A stretch of DNA of 64,000 bases from Mesorhizobium ciceri WSM4083 (GTDB lineage: Bacteria > Pseudomonadota > Alphaproteobacteria > Rhizobiales > Rhizobiaceae): the NCBI RefSeq assembly GCF_000519305.1, contig NZ_JAFG01000004.1:1-64000 (forward strand), read 5' to 3'. The translations under genes and the position numbers were made by a program. Position 1 is the stretch's first letter. The number at the start of each line of letters is the position of its first letter. Positions 42,785-52,077 of this stretch are shown here, piece by piece. Under the pieces are notes generated by a model. The model saw nothing but the letters and a program-made list of their open reading frames with translations, did not search any database and was not told the origin of the DNA.

Positions 42785-44772
42785 GGCAGGCCTGCGGATG
42801 GCACCGCGCTCGCCTGCTTGCGCCGTCGCGACGGCGCGCCGACGCGCAGGCGCCGGTCCATCAGCGACATCGCCGCGCCCGCCATCATCATCAGGCCACC
42901 GCCCCAGATCAACGTCACCAGCGGCTTCCACCACAGACGCACGACGACGGAACCGTCTTTGCCCTCGTCGCCGAGCGAGATGTAGAGCTGCGAGAAACCG
43001 ATCGTCCTGATGCCGGATTCCGTCGTCGTCATCTGCCGCACCGGATAGAACCGCTTGGCGGAGCTGATCTCGCCGACTGGACTGCCGCTGACCCCGATCA
43101 GCTCGAAGCGGCCGCGATCCTCGCTGTAATTCGGTCCCTGGGCCGGATAAAGCCCGACGAAACGCAGCGTATGCCCGGACAGTTCGACGGTCTCGCCGGC
43201 ATGCATCGATAGGATCTTCTCGGTGCCGAAGCAAAGTGTGCCGACGATGCCGAGCGTGGTCAGGCCGAGGCCGAGGTGAGCGAAGGCGGTGCCGAAGACC
43301 GAGCGCGGCAAGCCGAGCAAGCGTCGGACCATGATCCCGGCGGCGACATTGCCGACCCCCGATTTGACGGCGAGGTCGGTCAGAGCGCCAAGGATCAGCC
43401 AGACGGCAAGGCCGACGCCCAGGGCTGCGAACACCGACGCGCCGTCGATGAACAGAGCGGTGACCAGCGTCGCCAGGAGGGCTGCGGCGAACGCCACCAT
43501 CAGGCGCTGCGCGACGGCGAAGACATCGCCGCGCTTCCAGGCCAGCAGCGGCCCGAACGGGACCACCAGCAACAGCGGCACCATCAGCGGTCCGAAGGTG
43601 AGATTGAAGAACGGCGCGCCGACCGAGATCTTGTCGGCTGAAAAGGCTTCGACGGCGAGCGGATAGAGCGTGCCGACGAGGACGGTCGCCGTCGCCGTCG
43701 TCAGGAACAGATTGTTGAGGACGAGTGCCCCTTCTCGGGAAATCGGGTGGAACAGGCCGCCGGTCGTCAATCGGGAAGCACGCAGCGCAAACAGCGCCAG
43801 CGAGCCGCCGATAAACAGCGTCAGGATGCACAGGATAAACACGCCCCGGGTCGGATCGGTTGCAAAGGCGTGCACCGAGGTCAGCACGCCCGAACGCACA
43901 AGGAAGGTGCCGAGCAGCGACAGCGAAAAAGTCAGGATGGCGAGCAGCAGCGTCCAGATCTTCAGCGCCGAGCGCTTTTCCATGACGATGGCCGAATGCA
44001 GCAGCGCGGTGCCCGCCAGCCACGGCATGAAGGAGGCGTTCTCGACGGGATCCCAGAACCAGAAACCGCCCCAGCCAAGTTCATAGTAGGCCCAGTACGA
44101 TCCCATGGCGATGCCGCCGGTCAGGAACATCCAGGCGACCAGCGTCCACGGCCGCACCCAGCGCGCCCAGGACGCGTCGATGCGCCCTTCGATGAGGGCC
44201 GCGACCGAGAAGGAAAAGCAGATCGAGAAGCCGACATAGCCGAGATAGAGGAACGGCGGGTGAATGGCGAGGCCGAGATCCTGCAGGATCGGGTTGAGAT
44301 CGCGGCCTTCGATCGGCGCCGGATTGAGCCGGATGAAGGGATTGGACGTCACCAGGATGAACAGGAAGAAGGCGGCGCCGATCCCACCTTGCACGGCAAG
44401 CACATTGGCGCGCAGCGTCGCCGGCAGATTGGAGCCGAAGGCGGCAACGAGGGCGCCGAAGAAGGTCAGGATCAGCACCCAGAGCAGCATCGAGCCTTCG
44501 TGATTGCCCCAGGTTCCGGTGATCTTGTAAATCAACGGCTGCAAGGAATGCGAGTTCTCCCACACACTCGCCACCGAGAAATCGGAACTCGCATAGGCAC
44601 TCGCAAGCGCTGCGAAGGATAGCGCCGTCAAGGCAAAGCCGGTCACAGCAACCGGGCCACCGACGGCCATCAGGCGCTGGTTGTTCAGGCGCGCGCCAAA
44701 CAGCGGCACGACCATCTGCACCAGCGAAAGCGCAAACGCCAGGACGAGGGCGAAATGTCCGGTTTCAACCAT
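42781..44772 (-). CDS. ccmF: Cytochrome c heme lyase subunit CcmF
   Basis: 663-residue polytopic inner membrane protein (about 15 helices) that transfers heme from CcmE to apocytochrome c. The WWD heme-handling motif is WGGFWFWDPVENASFMPWL near residue 237, with periplasmic histidine-containing loops on both sides. Also called cycK in rhizobia. Overlaps ccmH by four bases. Confidence 0.96.
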   Translation of the reverse strand: MVETGHFALVLAFALSLVQMVVPLFGARLNNQRLMAVGGPVAVTGFALTALSFAALASAYASSDFSVASVWENSHSLQPLIYKITGTWGNHEGSMLLWVLILTFFGALVAAFGSNLPATLRANVLAVQGGIGAAFFLFILVTSNPFIRLNPAPIEGRDLNPILQDLGLAIHPPFLYLGYVGFSICFSFSVAALIEGRIDASWARWVRPWTLVAWMFLTGGIAMGSYWAYYELGWGGFWFWDPVENASFMPWLAGTALLHSAIVMEKRSALKIWTLLLAILTFSLSLLGTFLVRSGVLTSVHAFATDPTRGVFILCILTLFIGGSLALFALRASRLTTGGLFHPISREGALVLNNLFLTTATATVLVGTLYPLAVEAFSADKISVGAPFFNLTFGPLMVPLLLVVPFGPLLAWKRGDVFAVAQRLMVAFAAALLATLVTALFIDGASVFAALGVGLAVWLILGALTDLAVKSGVGNVAAGIMVRRLLGLPRSVFGTAFAHLGLGLTTLGIVGTLCFGTEKILSMHAGETVELSGHTLRFVGLYPAQGPNYSEDRGRFELIGVSGSPVGEISSAKRFYPVRQMTTTESGIRTIGFSQLYISLGDEGKDGSVVVRLWWKPLVTLIWGGGLMMMAGAAMSLMDRRLRVGAPSRRRKQASAVPSAGLP

Positions 44773-44804
44773 GCCCGTGATCCGCTGTCGCTCTCCTGCC
44801 GGAG

Positions 44805-45248
44805 CTATTCACTCTTGCTCTCCTGCCAGACGCCCTTGGCCTTGAGGCCGTCCGCAACCTCCTTGGGCATGTAGCGCTCATCATGCTTGGCCAGCACGCT
44901 ATCGGCAACAAAAACCCCGTCCGGGCCGAAAGTACCCTCGGTGATGACGCCCTGCTCTTCGCGAAAAAGGTCGGGCAGGATGCCGGTGTAGGTCACCTTG
45001 ACCGATTTGTGCGTGTCGCTCACCGAAAAGCCGACCGTGGCCCCCTGCCCGCGCTGGATCGTGCCTTTTTCGACCAATCCACCCAACCGGATGCGCTGGC
45101 CAGGCTGGACGCTTGCCGTGGTGAGATCGGCCGGCATGTAGAAATAGGAGGCCTTCTGGCCAAGCGCGTAAAAAGTCAGCCCGGTCGCGGCACCCAGGAA
45201 GACCAGGCCGCCCGCGATCACCGACAGTCGTTTCTGCTTGCGCGTCAT
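44805..45248 (-). CDS. ccmE: Heme chaperone CcmE
   Basis: 147-residue periplasmic OB-fold chaperone that binds heme covalently and hands it to CcmF. N-terminal signal anchor (residues 7-30), the heme-binding histidine in [13 protein letters not shown] near H122-H123. Also called cycJ in rhizobia. Lies between ccmI and ccmF. Confidence 0.96.
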   Translation of the reverse strand: MTRKQKRLSVIAGGLVFLGAATGLTFYALGQKASYFYMPADLTTASVQPGQRIRLGGLVEKGTIQRGQGATVGFSVSDTHKSVKVTYTGILPDLFREEQGVITEGTFGPDGVFVADSVLAKHDERYMPKEVADGLKAKGVWQESKSE

Positions 45249-45256
45249 GTCTTGTT

Positions 45257-46393
45257 CTACTCCGTCGCCGTCAGGCCAAGCGAGGCGGCAAAGGCGGTGA
45301 ATTTCTTCGCCTGGTCACTGTCGGCTCCAAAGACGGCAATGGCGCGACCGAGCGCCTCACGCGCCTGATCGGCCTTGCCGAGCACGACATAGGAACGAAC
45401 GAGCCGCATCCATCCTTCCGGGTCGCGCGGATTTTGCCGCAGTTTGTCGTCGAGGCCGGCGACCATCGTGTTGATCATGGTCTCCCGATCCTGCGGCGAC
45501 ATCGAGGATGCGGCGTCGAAATCGCCGGCATCGGGACCGTTGGTGGCGCCGGAAGCGACGTCGGAGCTGCCGGATTTTGCGAGCGCCTGCTCGACGGCAC
45601 CGCGCCATGGCGAGTCCGGCGGCAATCTGACCAGCATCGCCTGCCATGCCGTGGTTGCTTCCTTGGCGCGCCCCTCCTGCGCCAAGGCCATGGCCAGGTA
45701 GAAACTGGCCTTCGCATTGGCCGGATCGAGCTTCAGGGCTGCCTCGAAAGCATCCTGGGCATCGGCCGAGACAATGCCGCCTGCCGCGCTGGCGATCGCC
45801 TCGCCGAGACCCGCCTGGCGAACGGCGCTGTCGCCATCGAGCCGAATGGCGTTGCGATAGGCTCCCTCCGCATCGGAAAAGCGCTGCAGGCGCAGATAGA
45901 CCGGTGCGAGCACGTCCCAGCCCCTGCCGTCGGCAGGATTGGCGGCCAGATGGGCTTCGGCCCGTGCCACCAGTTCGTCGACCGAACTGTCGGCGGGATT
46001 CTTGGCCAACCGCTCGCTGAGCGGTTGCGACGGCAGGTCGGGAGAGCCAAGCTTGACATAGAGCCCCCAACTGACCAGCGGCACCGCCAGCACGGCTACG
46101 GTTGCCACCAGCCTTGCCGTGACCGACGCTCGGCCCGCGGTTGCGCCGCCGGCGGCACCCGCATTGTCGAGGCGAAGGATGCGGCGAGCGATCTCGGCGC
46201 GGGCCTCGGCGGCTTCGGCCGGCTGGATCAAGCCACGCGCGGCGTCGCGGTCGAGCTCGGACAATTGGTCGCGATAGACTTCGAGATCATGTTGGCCGCT
46301 CGACGACGCGCCCTTGGCGCTGGCGGCCAGCGGCAGCAGCACCGCCAGGCTTGCACCCAGCGTGAGAATGGCGGCTATGACCCAGAACAGCAT
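45257..46393 (-). CDS. ccmI: Cytochrome c maturation protein CcmI
   Basis: Apocytochrome c chaperone, about 378 residues from the ATG at 46393. Two membrane helices ([20 protein letters not shown] and one near 90-108) and a periplasmic TPR domain with repeats at about 140-260 ([40 protein letters not shown]). Called cycH in rhizobia. First gene of the ccmI-ccmE-ccmF-ccmH operon. Confidence 0.92.
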   Translation of the reverse strand: MLFWVIAAILTLGASLAVLLPLAASAKGASSSGQHDLEVYRDQLSELDRDAARGLIQPAEAAEARAEIARRILRLDNAGAAGGATAGRASVTARLVATVAVLAVPLVSWGLYVKLGSPDLPSQPLSERLAKNPADSSVDELVARAEAHLAANPADGRGWDVLAPVYLRLQRFSDAEGAYRNAIRLDGDSAVRQAGLGEAIASAAGGIVSADAQDAFEAALKLDPANAKASFYLAMALAQEGRAKEATTAWQAMLVRLPPDSPWRGAVEQALAKSGSSDVASGATNGPDAGDFDAASSMSPQDRETMINTMVAGLDDKLRQNPRDPEGWMRLVRSYVVLGKADQAREALGRAIAVFGADSDQAKKFTAFAASLGLTATE

Positions 46394-46486
46394 GGTTCTT
46401 CCAATACCGGCAGAGCTCTGCCGTGCCAACAGATGCATGCTGCGACGCTTTGACGACGCCAGCCGCCAATCATCGGCAGACGGTCG

Positions 46487-46924
46487 TCAGGTCAGCGGCG
46501 TCCAGCTGCCATCGGCGTTGCGGCAAGCGGTTCCGCGCGCCGTGAGCCCGGCGCCGCCGGAAAACACCGTCTGCGTGTACTGGCGGCAGTCCTGCGAACC
46601 GACGCGGTAGGGCTGAGCCGGAACCACCTCGCCGTAGCGCGAAGCCTGGGCGCCCTTCCACGTCACCTTCTGGCCGCTGGTCGTGTATTCCAGCGCTTTG
46701 TACTCAGCCTCGAGCGCGCTGCGCTTCTCGGTCTCGCTGAGGCCGTTGCCGATCGCCCCGCTGATGAGGCCGCCGCCCATCGCCGAAATGATCGTCGTGG
46801 TCACCTTGCCGCTGGAAGGAGGTGTGGAGGCCGGTGTCGCTGCCACGGTTGGACCCTTGCCGCTCAAGGTGGTGCAGCCGGAAACAGCCAGCAATACGGA
46901 AACAAGCGCGACGCGAATCTTCAT
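46487..46924 (-). CDS. 17-kDa surface antigen-like lipoprotein
   Basis: 145-residue lipoprotein from the ATG at 46924: signal sequence KIRVALVSVLLAVSGC with lipobox VSGC at about C17. The middle contains a glycine-rich GGGLISGAIGNGLSETEK stretch that resembles the 17-kDa rickettsial surface antigen glycine zipper, and the C-terminal domain (YTQTVFSGG...ARGTACRNADGSWTPL) matches the usual surface-antigen ending. Likely outer-membrane attached. Confidence 0.8.
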   Translation of the reverse strand: MKIRVALVSVLLAVSGCTTLSGKGPTVAATPASTPPSSGKVTTTIISAMGGGLISGAIGNGLSETEKRSALEAEYKALEYTTSGQKVTWKGAQASRYGEVVPAQPYRVGSQDCRQYTQTVFSGGAGLTARGTACRNADGSWTPLT

Positions 46925-47108
46925 GCCAACAACCGGTTTTCTTGAGTTGGAGCCTGCCATGGATGCGCCGGGGGCCGCGTCATCGAGAAGTCGGCGTGGC
47001 CATAGTATTGATATTTGTCGGAAATTTGGCCGCTGGCCACTGCGGGACCAATGGACATGCCGCCAATAACATCTCCCGTCCCTCTATGTCGATTGGCTCT
47101 GGTGAACA

Positions 47109-48542
47109 TCACTGAAGGCTCCGCAATCGCACCACCGCCTTCAATCCGCCCATATCGGACCGTTCGAGCGCCAGAACGCCTCCATACTCGTTGACGAGGT
47201 CTGCGACAATGGCCAGCCCCAGACCTGTTCCGGGCTTTGTCTCGTCCAGACGCCGGCCGCGCTTCAGCGCCTCGCGCGCCTTGTCCTCGGGAATGCCCGG
47301 ACCGTCATCCTCTATGCCGATCTCGAACAGGCCGGCCGGGTCGTCCTTGCCGGTCAAGGGCACGACCGAGACCTGCACCGCGCTCTTTGCCCATTTCATC
47401 GCGTTTTCAAGGAGATTGCCCAGCAGTTCCTCAAGGTCCTCGCGCTCGCCGGCGAAGACGATCTCGGCCGCCGGCAGCGACAGCGACAGATTTGTCTGCG
47501 GATTGAGCTTCCGCAGAACCCGCACCATGCGCTGCACCAGCGGCGTCACCGGCGTGCGGTAGACGACGCTGTCGCGTTGTGCCGCGACGCGGGCGCGCTG
47601 GAGATAGTGTTCGACCTGCTTCTGCATGGAAGCGGCCTGTTCGGCGATCAGCTGCCCCTTGGCGCCGCCGAGCGCGCGACCCTCGTTGAGCAGTACCGCC
47701 AGCGGCGTCTTCAGCGAATGGGCGAGATTGCCGACCTGGGTTCGCGACCGTTCGACGATGCGCCTGTTGTTTTCGATCAACGCATTGGTTTCGTTGGCAA
47801 GCGGTTCGATCTCGGCCGGGAAATGGCCGTCGAGCCTCTGGGCGGTGCCTTCGCGCACCATGGCGAGCGCGTTCTTGACCCGGCGCAGCGGCTGCAGGCC
47901 GAGCAGGATCGCGATCGCGTTGATGGCGATCATGCCGACGCCGAACAGGCTGAGATAGGTCAGCAGGCGGCGCTGGAAGGTAGCGATTTCCTGTTCGAGT
48001 TCGCTCTGGTTGCCCATGACGCGGAAACGCGCGGCCCGGTTCTTGGCGTCTAGGACGAATTCGCTCTCGAACACTTCGAGTTGCTCGCCGTCGATGCCTT
48101 CGGCCGCGTAGCTGCGCTGGAAGCTGGCGTTGAACGGCACCTCGGCAACGCTCGGTGACGGGATCGTCGTGGTCATCGACGAAGAGTGGAGATCGCCATG
48201 CACGCCTTCCGAAGCGGGCTCAACCGACCAGTACCAGCCCGAATTCGGCTCCGAGAACCGAAGGTCGCCGAGGTCTGGCGCGCCAGTCAGCGCACCGCTG
48301 TCGGAGATGCCGATCGACCCGATCAGGTTGAACAGATGCGCCGAAAGCAGGCTGTCGAAGCCGCGCTCGCTGGCCTGGCGGTAAAGCGTGGTGATCAAAG
48401 TGAAGATGACAACGAGCGTCACGATCGCCCAGACTGTGGAAAAGGCGATGACGCGGAACGTCAGCGAACGCGGCCACAAACGCAGCGAAAGCGGCGTCCT
48501 TGCGGTTGGTTTGAGCGGTTCCGAGTTACGCCTCCGGCTCAC
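47109..48542 (-). CDS. feuQ: FeuQ-like sensor histidine kinase
   Basis: 477-residue kinase: membrane helices at about 28-52 and 195-215, a periplasmic sensor between them, HAMP, HisKA with the phosphorylated histidine in VGNLAHSLKTPLAV near 272, and HATPase (NLLENAMKWAKSA, DGPGIPEDKA, GTGLGLAIV). Its start overlaps the response regulator stop by 17 bases. Order and resemblance match the FeuPQ system of Sinorhizobium meliloti, which controls cyclic glucan export (ndvA) and is needed for symbiosis; identification here is by sequence memory, so the symbol is provisional. Confidence 0.75.
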   Translation of the reverse strand: MSRRRNSEPLKPTARTPLSLRLWPRSLTFRVIAFSTVWAIVTLVVIFTLITTLYRQASERGFDSLLSAHLFNLIGSIGISDSGALTGAPDLGDLRFSEPNSGWYWSVEPASEGVHGDLHSSSMTTTIPSPSVAEVPFNASFQRSYAAEGIDGEQLEVFESEFVLDAKNRAARFRVMGNQSELEQEIATFQRRLLTYLSLFGVGMIAINAIAILLGLQPLRRVKNALAMVREGTAQRLDGHFPAEIEPLANETNALIENNRRIVERSRTQVGNLAHSLKTPLAVLLNEGRALGGAKGQLIAEQAASMQKQVEHYLQRARVAAQRDSVVYRTPVTPLVQRMVRVLRKLNPQTNLSLSLPAAEIVFAGEREDLEELLGNLLENAMKWAKSAVQVSVVPLTGKDDPAGLFEIGIEDDGPGIPEDKAREALKRGRRLDETKPGTGLGLAIVADLVNEYGGVLALERSDMGGLKAVVRLRSLQ

Positions 48543-49191
48543 GCATGCGGTAGCCCATGCCGCGCACGGTTTCGATCATGTCGATGCCCATCTTCTTGCG
48601 CAGCCGCCCGACAAAGACCTCGATGGTGTTGGAATCGCGGTCGAAATCCTGGTCGTAGAGATGCTCGACCAGTTCGGTCCGCGAGACGACCTCCCCCATA
48701 TGGTGCATCAGATAGGCAAGCAGGCGGAATTCGTGCGATGTCAGCTTCAGCGGCACGCCGTCGACATCGGCCTTGGAGGCCTTGGTGTCGAGGCGCAGCG
48801 GCCCGCAGGTCAGTTCGGACGAGGCATGGCCGGCAGCGCGCCGGATCAGAGCCCGTAACCTTGCCAGCACCTCCTCGATGTGGAACGGCTTGGTGACATA
48901 GTCGTCGGCGCCGGCATCGATGCCGGAGACCTTGTCGCTCCAGCGGTCGCGCGCCGTCAGGATCAGCACCGGCATCTTGCGGCCGCCGCGCCGCCAGCGC
49001 TCGACCACGCTGATGCCGTCCATCTGCGGCAGGCCGATATCGAGCACGACGGCGTCGTAGGGCTCGGTGTCGCCAAGGAAATGGCCTTCCTCGCCGTCGA
49101 AGGCGCGGTCGACGACATAGCCGGCATCGACCAGCGCATCCGATATCTGCCGATTGAGATCCTTGTCATCTTCGACGACGAGTACACGCAT
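48526..49191 (-). CDS. feuP: FeuP-like response regulator
   Basis: 221-residue OmpR-family regulator: acidic pocket EDD (7-9), phosphoacceptor D51 (VVLDIGLP), KPF near 102, and a winged helix with EFRLLAYLMHHMGEVVSRTELVEHLYDQDFDRDSNTIEVFVGRLRKKMG (quoted in pieces: LMHHMGEVVSRTELVEHLY, DSNTIEVFVGRLRKKMG). The sequence agrees closely with what I recall of FeuP. Cotranscribed with the downstream kinase. Confidence 0.78.
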   Translation of the reverse strand: MRVLVVEDDKDLNRQISDALVDAGYVVDRAFDGEEGHFLGDTEPYDAVVLDIGLPQMDGISVVERWRRGGRKMPVLILTARDRWSDKVSGIDAGADDYVTKPFHIEEVLARLRALIRRAAGHASSELTCGPLRLDTKASKADVDGVPLKLTSHEFRLLAYLMHHMGEVVSRTELVEHLYDQDFDRDSNTIEVFVGRLRKKMGIDMIETVRGMGYRMREPEA

Positions 49192-49308
49192 GCGGAGTTC
49201 GATACCTGTTGAAGAGCTTTGTCGGATTGAAGATTTGTCAGATTGAAGACTGGGGCAGATATAGGCCGATTCCGGCGGCCTGGGAAACGTAGCCTGAGGT
49301 TGATTGGA

Positions 49309-49611
49309 TCAGTTCAGCGGAACGACGATTTCGGAACGGCGCGGACGTTGTCCGTCCTTGCCCGGAACGAGCACGACGATGACACAGACAGGCTGACCGC
49401 CGCGCGTCGATTGCGAGGCCTTGGCCAGCGTTCCGCCATTCTGCTCGGCCACCTGTTGGCCGATGGCGTAGCAATCGGACGCCGCCAGTACGATCGGGCT
49501 GGCCAGGTCGGGCGGCGCGATGACCGGCATCGCCATCGCCTGCGACGCGAACAGCCCGGCAGCACAAAGCGCCAGTGTCGCGGTTCGGAAGTGGGAGCGA
49601 AGCGTTTTCAT
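49309..49611 (-). CDS. feuN: FeuN-like small periplasmic protein
   Basis: 100 residues from the ATG at 49611, with a signal peptide (TLALCAAGLFASQAMA-MP). The mature part of about 72 residues has two cysteines (SDCYAIGQQVAEQNGG and PVCVIVVLV) that could form a disulfide. It sits 117 bases before feuP on the same strand, just where S. meliloti encodes FeuN, a small periplasmic modulator that inhibits the FeuQ/FeuP pathway. Position and size support the match; sequence identity is not checked. Confidence 0.65.
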   Translation of the reverse strand: MKTLRSHFRTATLALCAAGLFASQAMAMPVIAPPDLASPIVLAASDCYAIGQQVAEQNGGTLAKASQSTRGGQPVCVIVVLVPGKDGQRPRRSEIVVPLN

Positions 49612-49786
49612 GACCGGCGTTGTAACGCATCGGTGCTGAACGTGAAATGAACGGTGAACGCCGCTGAAAACATCCTCGCCACACCCCTGCAACGCGAGAC
49701 AGTCAACCTGGAATTTCACCGCCTCGAACAGGTGAGATCCCGCGAAAGTCCAGTCTAGACTCCGTTTTGGCCATATTGAAAGCGCA

Positions 49787-50194
49787 TCAGGCATTTTCCT
49801 TCGTTATCGCGCGAAAACGCAGCAGCCCGTGATGCACGAGCAGATCCTCGTCATGGCGGGCTTCGGCAAATTCCAGCGACAGTCGTGTCTGGCCGCGAGG
49901 GCCGATCACCAATGCTGCGTCGGCAAGGCGCGCCTGGATGGCGGCCATGATGGCTAGCGTTTCGGCGTCGCCATGGGCTTTCGACCAGACATGCAGCGTA
50001 ATCAACTGATCGTCGGTGTTCTCGGTGCTCGTATCCCAGTCGAAAGCGGAGGTCTGGCCGCAGGTCACGTACGGAAAAGCGGCATTCTCGGCTGGCCGTT
50101 CGAGCAGTCCGGCGCCGCCCAGCAAGGCCGACAGCGATGCATCGCTTTTCAGCCTGAGAAACAGTGCCTGCTGTAAATCGCCTGGCGCGGTCAT
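49787..50194 (-). CDS. Isolated DUF3168 protein (phage or gene transfer agent type)
   Basis: 135-residue protein with the DUF3168 pattern: LQQALFLRLKSDASLSALLGG, PYVTCGQTSAFDWDTSTEN, LITLHVWSKAHGDAETLAIM and LSLEFAEARHDEDLLVHHGLLRFRA. This family comprises tail-completion/head-tail connector proteins of siphophages and alphaproteobacterial gene transfer agents, always next to other structural genes. Here none is recognisable on either side, so it is a remnant or a relocated gene. A GAGGAAAAG ribosome site precedes the ATG. Confidence 0.82.
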   Translation of the reverse strand: MTAPGDLQQALFLRLKSDASLSALLGGAGLLERPAENAAFPYVTCGQTSAFDWDTSTENTDDQLITLHVWSKAHGDAETLAIMAAIQARLADAALVIGPRGQTRLSLEFAEARHDEDLLVHHGLLRFRAITKENA

Positions 50195-50485
50195 CGTCTT
50201 TTCCTCCGGTTCCTGCGCTGCTGACTATTGCTTTTGGGAAGCTGTCCGCGATCTGCGTGTTCTGACAGATATAGCCATTCGACGCGCGGAGGCGATGGCG
50301 ATTCGTCATCGGAATGATGGATGCCGATGATCTCGAAAGGGCGACTTTGCCAACACCATCGTCGGCGGGCACCGCGCCGCGAACATGGACTCTCGATTCC
50401 TGGTCACATATTCTCGCTCCATACAGCGCCGCATGACGCAATGTTTCCTTGCCGTTTTTGATCCACGAAGCAATTTTGGAAGCTG

Positions 50486-51277
50486 ATGATGCTCGATGCA
50501 GAAAAGACCAGGGCTGCGTCGCGGTTGTTGGTAGGCCACTGGGACAAGGGCACTCGTCTCGACGCCATACCCGAGGAGTTGCGCCCACAAACACGGGTCG
50601 AAGGTTACGCCATCCAGTCGCACGTCATGGATCGCTCGGTGACACCACTTTTCGGCTGGAAGATTGCCGCAACCAGTCTGGCCGGACAAAAGCACATCAA
50701 CGTCGACGGCCCGATGGCCGGACGTCTCCTGGCCGAAAAAGCGGTCGAGGTCGGCGGGATCGTTTCTCTGGCGACGAGCAAGATGCGCGTGGCCGAGATC
50801 GAGTTTGCTTTCCGCTTCGGCCGCGAGCTGCCGCCTCGTCCAGCACCCTATGAAATCGCCGAAGTGATGGAAGCCGTGGCGACCTTGCACCCAGCGATCG
50901 AAATTCCGGACTCACGCTATGACGATTTTTGCGCCGTCGGGGCGCCGCAGCTCATTGCGGACAATGCCTGCGCCAATCTGTTTGTCATCGGCGAGGCGGA
51001 GGAAGACGACTGGCGCGACGTGGACCTTGCAAAGCACCCCGTGGTCGCCTCCGTTTCCGGAAGGTCGCAACATAGCGGATCGGGAGCAGCGGTGTTGGGC
51101 GATCCTCGCATCGCGCTCACCTGGATCGTCAACGAGCTGTCGGGCCTGGGCATAACACTGCAGCCGGGACAGGTGGTGATAACCGGCACCTGCGTGACGC
51201 CGATAGGCGTCCAGGCAGGCGACGAAGTCATCGGCGATCTGGGCAGGTTCGGCCGCGTCTCGGTGCGGTTTGTCTAG
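50486..51277 (+). CDS. 2-keto-4-pentenoate hydratase/FAH-fold enzyme
   Basis: 263 residues, fumarylacetoacetase-like fold, hydratase branch (MhpD-like). Visible blocks: FGWKIAATSLAGQKHINVDGP, VAEIEFAFRFGRELPPRPAPY with the metal-binding E-x-E, HPAIEIPDSRYDDF and the closing PGQVVITGTCVTPIGVQAGDEV (quoted in part: GQVVITGTCVTP). Such enzymes hydrate or decarboxylate ring-cleavage products. Its end overlaps the ABC permease end by four bases in convergent orientation. The neighbouring transporter and amidohydrolase suggest a shared catabolic route; the substrate is unknown. Confidence 0.85.
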   Translation: MMLDAEKTRAASRLLVGHWDKGTRLDAIPEELRPQTRVEGYAIQSHVMDRSVTPLFGWKIAATSLAGQKHINVDGPMAGRLLAEKAVEVGGIVSLATSKMRVAEIEFAFRFGRELPPRPAPYEIAEVMEAVATLHPAIEIPDSRYDDFCAVGAPQLIADNACANLFVIGEAEEDDWRDVDLAKHPVVASVSGRSQHSGSGAAVLGDPRIALTWIVNELSGLGITLQPGQVVITGTCVTPIGVQAGDEVIGDLGRFGRVSVRFV

Positions 51278-52077
51278 GCTCCGCGCTGCCTGGCCACGAA
51301 ACTGCGCACCGCCAGCACCAGAACGGTGATGATGATCAGGATCACCGAGAGCGCGGCGATCGCCGGGTCGATGTTGTCGCGCAGGCCCATCCACATCAGC
51401 CTCGGCAGGGTGATGGCGTTGACCGAGGTGATGAACAAAGTGACGCCGATTTCTTCCCAGGACAGCACGAAGGAGAGAAGTGCGGCGGTAATGATGCCGA
51501 ACTTGATGTTGGGCATGATGATGCGGGTGGCGCGCTCCCACACAGTGGCCCCTAAGCCCCGCGCGGCAAGGTCGATGCGCCGGTCGAGCTGGCTGAGCGA
51601 GACCAGCATCAGCACGGTGGCGAAGGGCACGGTCATCACCGAATGCGCCATGGCGACGCCAAGCCAGGTGTCGTAGCCGAAGAACGCGCTGAAACCCGAG
51701 ATCGAGGTCAGCAAGAAATACAGCGTGATCGCCGAGACCACCGGCGGCACCACCATCGGCAGCAGCACGAAGCCGACCAGGGCCGCGGTGAAGCGCGGCT
51801 GGAACATCCAGACGCCAAGGCTGAAGCACAGCGCGAGCACGGTTGAAAAGGCGCTGCTGACGACGCCGATGCGGATCGAGAGCAGGATCGATTGGAGCCA
51901 GCGCGGATCCTCGATCAACGCCCGGTAGTGGCGCAGCGACAGCTCGCCCGACGGCATAGCCAGCATGCGGCTCGGCGTCAGCGACACCGGGATGACGGCA
52001 AGCAGCGGCATCAGCAGGAACAGCGCCACGAAGGCGGCGATGATCAGCGAGACGGGACCGGGGCGGTAGGTCGGCAT
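51274..52077 (-). CDS. ABC transporter permease, PotC-like
   Basis: 267-residue permease of the spermidine/putrescine-type (MetI-like) transporters, six predicted helices. The EAA loop lies near RRIDLAARGLGATVWERATRIIMPN (quoted in part: DLAARGLGATVWERATRIIM). The start overlaps the stop of the other permease by one base, so the two are coupled. Confidence 0.9.
   Translation of the reverse strand: MPTYRPGPVSLIIAAFVALFLLMPLLAVIPVSLTPSRMLAMPSGELSLRHYRALIEDPRWLQSILLSIRIGVVSSAFSTVLALCFSLGVWMFQPRFTAALVGFVLLPMVVPPVVSAITLYFLLTSISGFSAFFGYDTWLGVAMAHSVMTVPFATVLMLVSLSQLDRRIDLAARGLGATVWERATRIIMPNIKFGIITAALLSFVLSWEEIGVTLFITSVNAITLPRLMWMGLRDNIDPAIAALSVILIIITVLVLAVRSFVARQRGA

Noticed and set aside
50221..50345. 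Minus-strand open segment upstream of the DUF3168 gene that could be a head-tail adaptor tail
   Set aside because: It carries PFEIIGIHHSDD and VEWLYLSEH but is open only from a TGA near 50404 and does not match a family convincingly; probably chance.
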